Assembly (NCBI RefSeq): GCF_052324685.1
Contig: NC_135220.1
Location: 24,970,178 to 25,034,177, forward strand
DNA length: 64,000 nucleotides
From: Brachyhypopomus gauderio
Taxonomy: Eukaryota; Chordata; Actinopteri; Gymnotiformes; Hypopomidae
Direction: 5' to 3'
Numbering within the stretch: position 1 is the stretch's first letter; every line of letters begins with the position of its first letter. Below, one piece after another: positions 1 to 12,600 of this stretch. The position numbers were made by a program, and so were the translations under genes. Below the pieces are notes generated by a model that did no database searches, had not been told where the DNA came from, and worked only from the letters and a program-made list of their open reading frames with translations.

Positions 1-1944
1 ATTTCTATAGGTATAATCCAAATGTGTTTTAGTTGAAGAAATGTGTCCTCACCAAAACCTGCAACTTTACTTATCTACTTTAAGAATTAACAGTAAAATT
101 TACAGAATGTAACTATGAGTAGACAACACATGTATGAGTAAGGCTCATGAGTTTAAATATCAGAGACCTGAACGGTAGTGCTTCAAAGGCCCACAAGGGG
201 GAGCCACTGGTCCATCAGCAGAAAAAAACCCCTTTGTCTAAGAACACTCTACCCATCAGGGATGCTCCACCCATTGGGCATGCTCCAGCGTCAGGCATGC
301 TCTTAGGGTGGAAGTGGGTGAGTAACGTTCTCAACTGGGCAAGGCAAAGGAAAATGAACCCAGTGAGTAAACTTTATAACAGCCAAAGAATACTGGTGAA
401 TATACCACCAGGAGCCTTCTGTGGAAAAAAGGCTCTAAAAGTGTGATGAAGAGGCTTTGACATTTCTTGAAAAGCTTTCTTGACTTACATGGTATATTTA
501 CGGTGAAAATATACATTGAAAGCAAAGCCAGCGTTGGATCGCTCAGTGCTTGAGGCCATAACCTGGCAAAGTTGCTCTACTTCTCAAACCTCCACAACAG
601 ATTGCTTTTAAAACATTTTCTAAGCAGCACACATCACCTCAAGTTCCTTGAATCAAATGATTAAATATACCAATATTGATTTCTGTAAATTTAGATTTGC
701 CCCTAGATTAATCCCTATTCTAACTGGATCAAAGGCTGAAAGTATATTGGCAAACATCTAGTACAAACAGCCGGCAGCGTCTTTCGAGGTTATACACACA
801 CACGCTACGCAGTTCAACGGCTCCTACGGCTCTTGTGACAGATGAGCATCTTAGCAGTGCCTTTTAAAGGTTTAGGTCAAAGCAAAGGCTTGAGATCTGT
901 GGATTATGGAGGACTCTGAGTTGTACGTCACGAGAGGAAGAGGAGACGTTCTTGCTCGTCTCCTGCACTTCCAAGGTCTTCCCATGGCGACATAGTTTGT
1001 TGTGATTAAGGTGGCACATGGTGATCAGGACAAGATCACAACATGCTACCAATGTGCTCCCTCTCTGTGTATTGTACACCCAAACACACCCACGCACAAA
1101 CAGCAACGTCTTGGGGGAGGGTGCAGGCGGCTGCCTGCGTCTCCTTTCACATAGCTACACAACACAATGAAAGTGTTTAGAGTGCAAATGAATCTTAAAA
1201 TACACAATGAATGATCATTTAAACCATTTGACTTAATTATTAGATAAAATAAGTAGCCTACACATATAGGACAGTGCAATTTCATGATTTATTCTTACAT
1301 TGTCATTACTGTCAAAGTTAAAAACTAATTTTAAGGTTGAAAAATTTACATTTGTATAAATCCCTGCAAAACTCTACAAAACATACACAATGCCCTTTTA
1401 TAATTTTTATGCTAATTATGGAGTACAAAAATCAATGTAAAAATGTCAGTAATAGGCAGATAAAAGAGGAAATACATTAAACATTTTGGTAGTAAACCAA
1501 TAGATGAACTGACATGACAGTATCTTCTAGCTGAAATATAGTACACAACAATGAAATCTTTGGATGGATGAAATGTTTAGTCATTAAATCCTTAACGGTT
1601 TCTGTGTGCAGTTAATTAAACAGACGTTCGGTCATAATAAACAGATTGTAATTGTTAAATGATTGACATTCATCACCGTAACCCATGTATATTTTGCCCC
1701 TCTAATCATAGGTCCCTCATCAAATTAATAACAAAAGGCTTATAATACACAACAGAAACAGCCAAACCGCAATGGTTTTGCAACCTACGTTCCAAGACTA
1801 AAGTTTTACCCTACAATCTATACAATCTATATTTACTAATTATAGCTTTAATAACTTGTGTTGAAACCACTTTCAGCTGCCATAGGACAACATACACATA
1901 ATATACAACAATACAATTTTAGTGCCTAATAGACAATAACAATA
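1..1944. other. Unassigned AT-rich intergenic DNA
   Basis: I see no recognisable exon, RNA gene or transposon terminus here. The longest reading frame (147-446 plus, 99 aa) has no family resemblance I can name and no convincing splice context. The stretch is AT-rich and probably lies beyond the 3' end of the minus-strand ahr gene. Confidence 0.4.
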
Positions 1945-1946
1945 TA

Positions 1947-3038
1947 CACTCACCAGCCACTTTATTAGGTACACCTTGCTAGTACCGGGTTGGACCTCCT
2001 TTTGCCTTCAGAACTGTCTTATTCCTTCGTGGCATAGATTCAACAAGGTATTGGTAACATTCATCAGAGAGTCTGGTCCATATTGACATGATAGCATCAC
2101 ACAGTTGCTGCAGATTTGTCGGCTGTACATTCATGATGCAAATCTCCGTTCCACCACATCCCAAATGTGCTCTATTGGATTGAGATCTGGTGACTGTGGA
2201 GGTCAATCGAGTACAGTCAACTCATTGTCATGTTCAAGAAACCAGTCTGAGAGGATTCGAGCTTTATGACATATCGTGTGATCCTGCTGGAAGTAGCCAT
2301 TAGAAGATAGGTACACTATGGTCATAAAGGGATGGACATGGTCAGCAACAATACTCAAGTAGGCTGTGGTGTTGACATGATGCCTAAATGGTACTAATGG
2401 GCCCAAAGTGTGCCAGGAAAATATCCACGTCACCATTGCACCACCACAACCACCAGCCTTAGCCGTTTATACAAGGTAGGATGGATCTATGCTTTCATGT
2501 GATTGACTAAAAATTCTGAACCTAGCATCCAAATGTCGCAGCAGAAATCTAGACTCATCATACCAAACGTTTTTCCAATCTTCTATTGTCCACTTTTGGT
2601 GAGCCTGTGCGAATTGTAGCCTCAGTTTCCTGTTCTTAGCTGACATGAGTGGCACCCGGTGTGGTCTTCTGCTGCTGTAGCCCATCCGCCTCAAGGTTTG
2701 TTCAGAGATGGTCTTCTGCGCACCCACAGAACTGCTGCTCACTGGCTATTTTCTCTTTTTCGGACCATTTTCTGTAAACCCTAGAGATGGTTGTGCGTGA
2801 ACATCCCAGTAGATCAGCAGTTTCTGAAATACTCAGACCAGCCCATCTGGACCAACAACCATGCCACGTTCAAAGTCACTTAAATCACCCCATTGAGATG
2901 CTCGGTTTGAACTGCAGCAGATCGTCTTGGCCATGTCTACATGCCTAAATGCACCGAGTTGCTGCCATGTGATTGGCTGATGACATTTCCGTTAAAGAGC
3001 AGTTGGACAGGTGTACCTAATAAAGTAGCCGGTGAGTG
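1947..3038 (-). mobile_element. Tc1/mariner-type transposon with broken transposase
   Basis: The element is bounded by near-perfect inverted repeats that begin CACTCACCAGCCACTTTATT on the left and are mirrored on the right at 3009-3038. Each end is flanked by the TA dinucleotide (1945-1946, 3039-3040), the Tc1/mariner target. On the minus strand, fragments of a Tc1-like DDE transposase are seen in order: an HTH-linker part at 2742-2467, a middle part with a YFQQD-type motif at 2436-2203, and a C-terminal part ending VESMPRR...KGGPTRY at 2206-1979. They lie in different frames with stops, so the gene is dead. At 1.09 kb it is close to a full-length element of this fish family. Confidence 0.93.
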
Positions 3039-3040
3039 TA

Positions 3041-3975
3041 TAATATATATATTATATATTTGTTATATAGCAAAACGTCAAATCATGACAAAATGTGTAC
3101 AATGAATCTAAAACTATGAGGAACTATTCATCAAGGTCAGAAAATTTACTATTTCACATAAGTATTAAGTAATCTGCACTGTATGACTTAATGTCCATAT
3201 TGGATTTAAGGCTGAAAACACTGAGTTACAATAAAATGTTGTGAATGAAGATGTCTAATTGAGACATGTGGCAGGCTCTTGGAGACTAGGGGCCCTAGGG
3301 AGGCAATCTCCAGATGTGATGGCTTCCAGGAAAGCCTGGTGGATGTTTATCTTTCAATTGAAGCTGAATTAGCATGGTTCTTGGACAAACAACAGTGCAG
3401 TGATGACTACGTTGTGCACATATGAGAGTCTGTACAGCGAGGCCCAAACTCACATGACCGCACGTTCATTTAGTGGAGTCAGCATCTTATGTCCAGCATC
3501 TTGATCTGCCAGAACCGCTGCCCAGTTCACTAAACTAATAATTGCAATGAGTAATTGCTGAGCGCAGATTTGTGACCGTCTGACAGTGTGACTACCAGTC
3601 TCTGGGACAGATGTCTGTGGCATGTCTGCAATGTTCATGTTAAACATACAATCAGGGAACAGAGCCCTGAGCTTAGTGGTTCCATGGTAATCCATGACCT
3701 GTGGTGAACTTGTCCCCGTCACTGATGGTCCTGAACATTAAACAGCACATGTGTATATCTCCATTGGATGACTTGTATTGATGTGGGATTATGGTAAGTG
3801 TAGTCCTTTTGACCATTGCTGAATACCTGAAGGTCAACCTGTTACCATTTCTGTGGCTGCCAAACATTTTGGCTCATTGTTTAATTGCATTGGCCTGTCA
3901 AATGTCCTTGTTGGATGTTTGTCGTAGGATTTTGTAGACGTTCAGACTGAAAATATTATGCAGTACAAGGGGAAA
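3041..3975. other. Presumed 3' flank/3'UTR of ahr
   Basis: This stretch lies between the ahr stop codon and the Tc1 element. A 3'UTR on the minus strand is expected here, but I could not identify a convincing AATAAA signal on that strand. Small frames at 3450-3867 (minus) resemble nothing I recognise. Confidence 0.35.
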
Positions 3976-6900
3976 CTACGAGGGACTGCGGGGGCTATCG
4001 TCCGTAGTTTTTAAGAGCAGTGGTTGGAATCCAAATCCCAGAAAACCACTTATGTTCCTCTCGCTGGACTTAACTTGCTCTTCAAACCCGTATACAACCG
4101 AATCTGAATTTGGCTTGGTGGGCCACGAACCACTTTGAAGCGGATCCATAGGCTCACATTGAGAAGCCCCAATAGTCTCACCTTTCCCCATGCCTGTTCC
4201 TTTAGGGTCATTCTGCTTACAGTCCTTCAGAGTGGTCTCTTTCAGCAGAGCCTCTTCTACATATGCAAACACATCGCTGGCTAGAATGTCATTCAGTTGG
4301 ACGGGCCCATCTCCTCTCTCTAGATGTATCCTCAATAAGGCATTGTCCCATTCCAACAGGTCTGCCTGGTTTACCTCCGGGTCCCTCACAGTTCCCTGCA
4401 TGCCTCTCTTCTCCAGGATCTGCTCTAGGCTGGATTCAGGAGGGGCCAGAGTGTGGGTGGCACTGGATACACCGAGCGTGTCACTGTCTATGAGGGTCTG
4501 GTTTTCTGGCTGTGGGGGTTGGATGTAGACCGAGTGGCCCTGTCCGAGTAAGGACCCCTGGAGGGAGTCTGCATCCAGGCCTGTCTGTTCTGAAGATCTA
4601 GACGCTCTTGTCTTCTTTGTGGAACTGGATGGGCCGCTCTGTGCCTTTGGGTCCTCCATGCTGGGAAAGGTTCCATATAGGGCGGCTTCTCCTGCGAAGG
4701 TGAAGGGAAGCTGCAGGCATCTTTGACGCAGATGTTCCTCGCCCTCTTCATCTCTGGATAGAGCAAACAGGAATATGTACATCACTGAAAACAGGCCTTA
4801 CAGATTATTAACAACATGCCATGTATATTGGCTCCTTCGGGAGCTTTAAAAAAAAAGCTTTTGATGATGCTACTCACGTTAAGGCTTTTTGCCGAGCAAT
4901 TACAAAATCAGGCTTCCCTCCCTTGAACACAACTCGGGCGTTTGCCTGGACCCAGACCCACAAGCTGCTCTTCGTCAGGAGACGGAAGACAGTGAAGCCG
5001 CTCTCTCCTTTCCTCATCACTGGCATGCAGGGAACCGAACAGAATCCACCTCAGAGCTTCTAAAAGCTGTATCGGTCACAGGTTCTCACATTGCTGATTT
5101 GCTATGGCGAGCTGCCAAGCATTTGTTAGTCTATTTATAAAGTAGCGCAGCCGTGTTATTTGCGAGTTCACTAAAGTGGCAACTTACTTCTTAGGTGATT
5201 GTCTGCACAATACATCATATCAGCAGCGTGAATAAACTGGTAGCCAGAGCTTATTGAGCACAGCTCAATCTCCGTGTACCCCAAAACCACCTTGCCTCTT
5301 TCAAACGACACACAGAACAAAGTAAATGAAAACACTGCAAAACTATTGAATTGCTACCTTTATATATACATGCATACACACATGTACACCTAGGCCAAAG
5401 ACAGTCATTTCAGAAACAAACTCCTGTAGGAAGCACAATTATTTGCCAATTCCAATAAAGTTCATAAATAAAAATATTTAGAAATAGAGTGAGATTGTGA
5501 GAGAATACATTTACAATTGATCATTTTTGCTATAAACATTCTTCAGTTCTCTATAACAAGAGAACTCTATAGCTCTCTATAACAATATTTATTGTTATTC
5601 TTTAACAATAAAGAATCAAATTCCAAACCAAAACCCTCAGAAGTCCTGCTTCACTGTGCTATACCTGGTGTCTATTGACAGTGGTGTAAAGTCCAGCTTG
5701 TGTTTGGTCTGGAAAATGAGGGTGTTGGTCCTGATCTCCAAGATGCCACAAGGCTGTACGGGGATGGCAAGCGCGAACAGAGCGAGTTGAGAATGAGCCC
5801 CTGCGCCCTTCTTCACACCCTCCTCTTCTCCAGTTAGATACTTCAGCCTCCCCTGGAAATTCAGGGCCTGCACACACAAAGCAGGAAGTAAAAACTGCAT
5901 GTGAAGAAATGATTTGGGAAAAAAAAAAACAGAAATAAACAAAACAACCAGAAACTTTTACTGGAAACTTGAGCTATGAATGAGACCATGATGAGCCACA
6001 AAATTCATGATCTAAGGCCAGGTGAATATTTTGCAGAATAGATGAGAGTGGGTAGACCTTTACCAAGAAGCCGGACGAGTTGTCCAGAAGACATCGGAAT
6101 CGGCAGCAGAAGCTCCTTTGCAAGAAAGCGGAGTTCTCTGGAGGGAGGTGACGAGGGCTGTATCTCTCCTTGTTACCTGACAGTGCAATAACAAGTGCAT
6201 ATAATATCCTTTTGTTCAGTAGAGGTTTGTTTAGTTGTGCATCACAGCAGAACAGAAGGACGACTCAATGGACGTCACAGTCGTGTTCCGTGTTACATCT
6301 CCTACCATCTCCATCTGGGTCGAAGGCAAAGTGAAGCTGGCATCGGAACATGGCGCGGTCATCGATATGGATCAGCTCATAAATGCTTTGGTGAATAACA
6401 TCTGACTGGATAAAGAATACGGAACATTGGACAGTCAGCATGATGTCTCAGGAGTGTATGTGTGAGGCAAAACCCAGATTAATAACCTACTTGATGGAAA
6501 CCCAAAAAATCTTGTATAGTAGGAGAAGCATAGAAGATGCAGCCCTCCATGGACACCACCAAGATGAAACCATTCAAAGCCTGAGGAGAAGAAACAGATG
6601 ACAGCTATTAATAGTCATGGGGAGCCATGTCTGTCTCGCTTCTGTCCTTCTGGGCTCAGACCGCTGTCTACAAGGGCTGATCCTGGGCTGATCCTGGGCT
6701 GATCCTGGGCTGAACTAATGTCTCTGACTCACCTGCAGCAACAGATCCCCCTCAGAGAGACTGAGTGAATCTGCTGAAGACGCCGTCCTCCCGTGGCCAA
6801 AAGAGGATGATGCACTCTCACTGTTTTTCCTCATAGCTGCTGGAACAGACGAGAGGAGTTAATCAGAAAAAAACACGACATTGAATATTACTGTGATTGT

Positions 6901-9599
6901 TAAAGGTGCAAAGTTATGGAAATTCTTTTGCTATAACAAAGAAGACTAAATATAAGCATGTGGGGTGGGGGTGATACTTTTAGGAGTGCTAAACACCTAT
7001 GCAGACTGGCTTAAATGAACTTGGAAAGTACTAAATATAGAGTGTTCACATATGTTATATGCTTTTACCAATACAGTTATATCACAGCTTATTGTGCATG
7101 GCGTAATCACAACCTCCTAATCCATTTCCTATTTTAAGCTTTTATTATAAAGAATAGATGGACAGCAGGATGGTATTGCTGAGGAAAGGGACATTATGAT
7201 GATTTTGTGAAATTACCTTCAAAAATGATGATCTTGAACATTCTAACCTTGTTCCAGATAGTCTGGGCACTTTTCTAGTCTGTCTATGTGTGTACACACC
7301 AAGACTGATTCCCTGTATGTCTAATATACAAGGCAAAATAAAAAGTTTGTACATTCAAACCACACACATGTTTCTGGATTAATTGTGGTGTCTCATTATG
7401 GGTCTTTTGTTGCATCCATCACCACACCCTCCTATAAGGTTGTAGATGCACATCAGAGGTGGGCGGGCTTACGGTCACCTAGGGCAACCTCACTGATACA
7501 TGCCAACACCTCGTAAACAGACAAAGGACAGTTTGTGTACCGCAAATCACTGTAACGAATAATGACTGTTGGCTCTACCTACATAAGAATGCAGATGTAG
7601 TTAATGCGTGTTGATAGTCAGCACTCACGCAAAGGGTGAATAATTAAGATCCCATACATGTGCCAAACCGTGAGAGATGAGCCTTCGCTTCGCGGGTATG
7701 TGTACTCAGGCGCATGAGATGCAGTCTAGACTCCTGCAAGCAGTGCCTTGGGGCAGAGAGCTCTGCACACATTCCCTTTGGGTGTCACGTGACGTAGCCA
7801 TCCATCACGACAACAAGAAGTCAGATGTAAACAAGGCCTAAATACAACCGCTTTTAGGATGTGTAAAAAGCAGCGATACGGTCGCCCCTCACGTTTGAAA
7901 TCTCGCGCTTAGCTGAACTTTTCACTTGATTTTGATTAATAATTTAGGTTAATAATTTAATGGCGAAAGAATTTAAAACAAAAGCACCATAGCCATAATC
8001 TTCGAATCTGAACTGAAGCTGGTCTGCATTAGTTGTTCAGATGAGGTAAGTACTGCTTAAATGCAACCGATTATGGCTTTAACAGAGTAATGGTCTCCTG
8101 GTCCTCTGGAAGTAATGGTGAACTTTACCTCTCATTTGAATGTTTGTCAGGGCAGAAAAAAAAAACAAACTACTTTACAACAATGAGCAAATTAGCCAGC
8201 GTGTTGGACTGGTTTTTCTTCAAGCAGAAGGAGACAAAGTTTCCACTTTATTTAACCCTAGCTGCTTCCAGATCAGTACCAGCAAACGTCTTTCAGGCAA
8301 TCCCATCTGGACCACAGATTCCTTTCTTCTCAACTCTGGAGATACAGATGACCCTCCCCCCCCAAACTACCAGTCCCTGAAACTAACATACAACTGGTCA
8401 CAAATTTGACAGAATACGAACGAATTCAGGTAAACATCAGCGATTACATGAAGTCCAATGAGGTGTGAGCAGAACCCACTGCAGAACCCACTGCCCTGTC
8501 CCAGCTGTCCATATTCACCCATACTTCCCAAAACCACAATGTCCATGCTAGCATGCTTTTTCCTAATCTAATTGCATGTCACAAATATCAAACCCATGAG
8601 TTGAGTCAGGTGAGTCAGGACACCTTGCAGAACACGCAGAACGCGTGGATGGGTGGGACTGGGTCTGGGAACTGCCGTGCGAGAGTCTTCCGATCCAGCC
8701 TCCCTTTCCCTCCACCTAGAGGTGGTCCTCAGGGGTCCCAGATCTGCTCCAGACCTTCAGATCTACACACCTATCTTTACGTCCTGCCCCTGATTGGCTG
8801 GCTCTGGTGCACTACATTTGCACATCCTACAGACCCTGTGCTCTTCGCATATGTTTTGCTCTCGCACAAGTAGCAGCTTAATCCAGATCTGAATCTAATA
8901 TGTTAGTGCACATAACAATTAAAATGTGTGATTGACCTGCAGGTCTATACTGCATGACTCCTGGTTAACTTTAACCTTAAATCTATTCCCAAACCCTCAC
9001 TTAAACCCAAAACTTCCAATGGCAAAATTCCAAACGTCAAGGACAGTTTGATTATGCCTGCTGAAAGATATTTGCTGATTCTGGGGCATCCAGAAGGGGA
9101 CAGAAACAGCAGTTGGGTTTCCTCTTTCCTCTTTCCTCTTTTCCTCTTTCCTCTCATGTTACCCTCAGCATGAGAGCCATCTGCCCCTTGAATCAGGGTC
9201 TCGTTAATACACAGCAGTCTTATCAGCTATGCAGTGAACCAACTTCACAGAAGTACTAGTTGCTCAGAACTCATGTGGAAGCATCGGTGTGGTATGTGTG
9301 TCACCACAGAAAGTACAAAGCTAGGGTTAGGGTTAGAAAGGGTCTCGGATAAGGCAACAACCATCAGCCTGGGTTCAAACCACGGCCTGCAGCACGGCCT
9401 CTTCGACTCACCGCGGAGCAGCTTTTTGATCCTAACGTAGCCCACGCTGAGCCGCAGCACAGACAGCTTGTCCAGACGCTCCCTGACGTCCTCGGAGAAA
9501 GGCAGGAGGCCCGCGAGCTTTTCCAACTCGCCATTGAGCCGATCCCGGTGCCGTTTTGAGGGGTTCGACTTCACGTCGTCGTGAGCTTTGGGCTTTAAT
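3976..9599 (-). CDS. ahr: Aryl hydrocarbon receptor (AHR), nine exons, 5' coding exon not found
   Basis: A ligand-activated bHLH-PAS transcription factor, which in the family dimerises with ARNT and binds xenobiotic response elements. Exons read from splice sites: 9599-9412, 6836-6733, 6580-6491, 6405-6306, 6176-6064, 5867-5665, 5297-5188, 5019-4878 and 4753-3976. All nine join in one open frame of about 609 codons. The first encodes the basic region [13 protein letters not shown] and the HLH with [10 protein letters not shown]. The next four give PAS-A ([33 protein letters not shown]). The following three give PAS-B, with [25 protein letters not shown] and [13 protein letters not shown]. The last exon begins [12 protein letters not shown] and contains an acidic stretch ([18 protein letters not shown]). 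PAS-B is intact, which argues against the repressor AHRR. The C-terminus is much shorter than the 800-1100 aa usual for AHR and has no Gln-rich block. The initiator exon, expected to encode a YAxRKRRKP-like start, was not located, so the 5' end is partial. The fish paralogue (1a, 1b or 2) is not resolved. Confidence 0.93.
6664..6715. repeat. Short tandem repeat in an ahr intron
   Basis: Four near-identical copies of an 11-bp unit (GGGCTGATCCT) lie in tandem in the intron next to the second recognised ahr exon. No function is inferred. Confidence 0.75.
6841..9411. other. ahr intron after the bHLH exon, no gene seen
   Basis: This intron of about 2.6 kb separates the bHLH exon from the first PAS-linker exon. 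The frames at 8090-8409 and 8553-8873 (plus) have no family resemblance I recognise. A pyrimidine-rich CCTCTTT tract lies at 9118-9155. A two-unit TTAGGG-like motif at 9322-9335 is too short to be a telomere relic. Confidence 0.5.
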
Positions 9600-9602
9600 C
9601 TG

Positions 9603-12600
9603 CAACAGTGGAGAAGCTATTGTTTACATTTACATGAGGCAACTCTCTCGTAAATACACTTTGCAGGGAAGGCTTGTTAGTACGGCCATACACTGCCCTA
9701 ACTTAAGCAAGTCTTGACACAATGCATTGTTGTCACTTATCAGCGATGTTTTAATTTCAATCCTCCTGATTTAAAGTATCATCGAAGCTGTGCTAAATGA
9801 TAACAGAATGACTCTTATGAAGCATGTTGGAACATGTCAAATAGGAGATAGGGAGGCTTCTTCTGTGGCCTACTTCTGGGGCAAAGAACAAGTCATCTGA
9901 GCGTTCAAATGACGTCATCTTATGGAACCGTCGTTAAATCTTCGATATTCACCGTTTACTGTAAAGAAAAACCTTCCACTAAGAAATCTGCTTGTAACTT
10001 ACTATGACAACGGAATTGTACTTTAACCATGGTATACTGCAGACTATAATACAAACTTTTTATCTGTTCTACATGAATTACATAGATAAATTATTCAGTG
10101 TAGAGAAAAACTGGAAAGGTTTGCATGTGGGACACTTTATGTACGTTTTAAAACGTTCAAAAAAAGCAGACGATTACAAAACTTTAATAATAGTTACTTT
10201 TGCGTGTCTTTTGTATTGACAAATGTATTTAAACTTTATTCAGATATAAATGCCTTACATTTTCTGAACGGGTCTCTTTCTTTTCTTCATGGCATATTTT
10301 CCAGCGCTCTCCAACATGACTGCTATTATGTACCTCACAAGTTAGGCTGTCAAAAAGGCAGCGATTTTAGTGCAAGCGCGCCTCTTTTCCGTGAAGATTG
10401 GGTAGGTTGTGCATCGGTAGAAACTACAAGAAATAGAGAAATAGAGAAAAGCGCGTTGTAATCCACTGCTTCGCGTCTCTGTGTCTGACCGACAACAAAT
10501 GCAGGTAGTCAGAGGAGGTGGAGCAGTTCGTTGAATAAAAATCCTTCCAAAACGTAACCCTTTCTGTAAAAGTAACATCTGACAAAACAAATCCAGACTT
10601 ACGATCACCCTTACGTCGGCACAGGTTCAAAGTGAGTGTTAAAAAAACCGCTGGCCGCTCTTTCACCTGCTTACGTAGCCTCATTTGCGCAATTACACGC
10701 ATATGCAGGAGTTTCTAAAAATGTGTGTGGGGCGCACTCTAGTGGACAAATGTATACAGCTATTTACATTTTTTACTACAGTACTACTCTAAATTACGTA
10801 TTGCAACCACGTGTGAAGCTCATGCAATGTTTTCATGTGGAGAAACATTGAGGAGTGGGGATGGTTAAACACGCGACTGTTAGGGTCTGTTTTAACAGTA
10901 ACCTCGCATTTATTTTTACAGAGTTATAATCTGAGACTTATAATTATGTGACCGGTACTGCCACAGGATGGTTAGTTATCGCTATGACATGTTAAAAAAA
11001 GCCAACATAGGTTATAAAAAATGACCGGTTTACTTTGTTGTAAAGTATCTTAAGACTGCAAATAACTGAGAAATGTTGCTATACAAACCCATTTTAGGTA
11101 TGCTTGCTATGCTTGGAAGACCAGTTTGCTTAATGTAGTTTATCCAGCACTGTAACAAACTTAAAGCAAAGACTACTATCTGTTGTCTCAGTCCATGGTC
11201 TGATTTGAAGCAGAGGTTTAAAAGAAAGAATTGTACCAAATATAAATAAAGGGTTATATCTGTGGTAATCATGCTGTCAAATTAGATAAGGGCAGTGTGA
11301 TACTGTCACACAGAGAGTGAAAGAGAGATAGAGAGAGAAAGAGAGAGAGAGAGCAATTCAGAGAATGTACTACTATGACCAGCTAATCCTGCTGTACCAG
11401 TACTACCTACCTTTCTCATGTATCATAGACAAAAAGTCTTCCTGCTGTCCTTTGCATTATTGTCACTCTGTGTAGGTTTTACGAGCTGCCTATTTTTCAC
11501 GATCACTTAGTCTTTACTCAGTGGGAAATCATCTAGACTTTTGTTCTGATGTAACTTGACCTTTGTCAGATTAAACCAGCCCAAACCAGTCCCAGAAAAG
11601 TAAATGCTGTCCATATACAAGACATATGGAATAATTGTTTGAAATATAATAACACAACTTTGGACAATGGGTAAATTTTACATTTAGATTGAAATTGAAT
11701 CATTCTACACTTCTATCCAGAGGGACTTTTAACATTTAATGGGACTTTAATTAGTGTGGACAGGAGTCTGTAGTCACTATGTAGTTTCAGCATAAACGCT
11801 ATCAGCCCCATCTTCAGATATTCCAAAGAGTTAAAGGAAACTACACTGGAGTCCTTCAGACCACATTTCAGTTCAGATGCTTCTCTCTTTGTCACTGTGT
11901 CAGACTCCATGTCTGATAAGGGCTACATGTCATAGTGTGATGATGAGAATCCAGCACTGTTCTTACAGAGCTAGAAGGACTGGTTTATGTGCCCGGAACA
12001 CCAACACCCAGATTTTCAGCCTGTGTCTCAATGTTCTTTTGTCTTTTGTACTCTTATTGATAGAATTCTATATTCTTTTTGAGCTGAATGTTGTGTTAAT
12101 TAGAATCACCATTTGAGAAGTGTCATATTTACAGGGTAGGTGGGTTAGTTTTTTTTTTTTTTTGGGGGGGGGGGGGCTAAGCTTTGTATGTTGTTAATGC
12201 TGCACACTTTGTGGTTTTGTAGGTATGTGGTAAAGGCACATTTTTTAAGAACTCATTAATGCATGCATGTATATCTCCAATGTTTTACCATTACTATTAT
12301 GATATAGGAAGCTTAATCAAACATATAAAAAAGAACAATTAGACTGACACTCCACAAGATGTTTACTGATGAAATGTTTGGAATGTTGAAATCAGATGAG
12401 TAAAGGACTCAGCGGAAGTATGTGTCATAACACAGGTATCTACGTTTACAGCTTTCTGCAGAAAAAGCACAAACACAAAGATGTACAGAATGATTTCCAT
12501 CGTATGTAGAAACTAAGATTCTGAGTTAAAAAGTGCTTTATCTGATACTACAAGTCATATTTAATTATAAGGTGCTTTTTACAAGACACATTGTCACAAA

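Noticed and set aside
9316..9340. Interstitial telomere repeat
   Set aside because: Only about two TTAGGG units.
3976..9599. AHR repressor (AHRR) instead of AHR
   Set aside because: AHRR lacks a conserved PAS-B ligand domain, which is complete here.
10342..10702. First coding exon of ahr
   Set aside because: A good GTAAGT donor is present, but none of the three frames joins the bHLH exon without a stop or phase clash, and no RKRRKP-like stretch is encoded.
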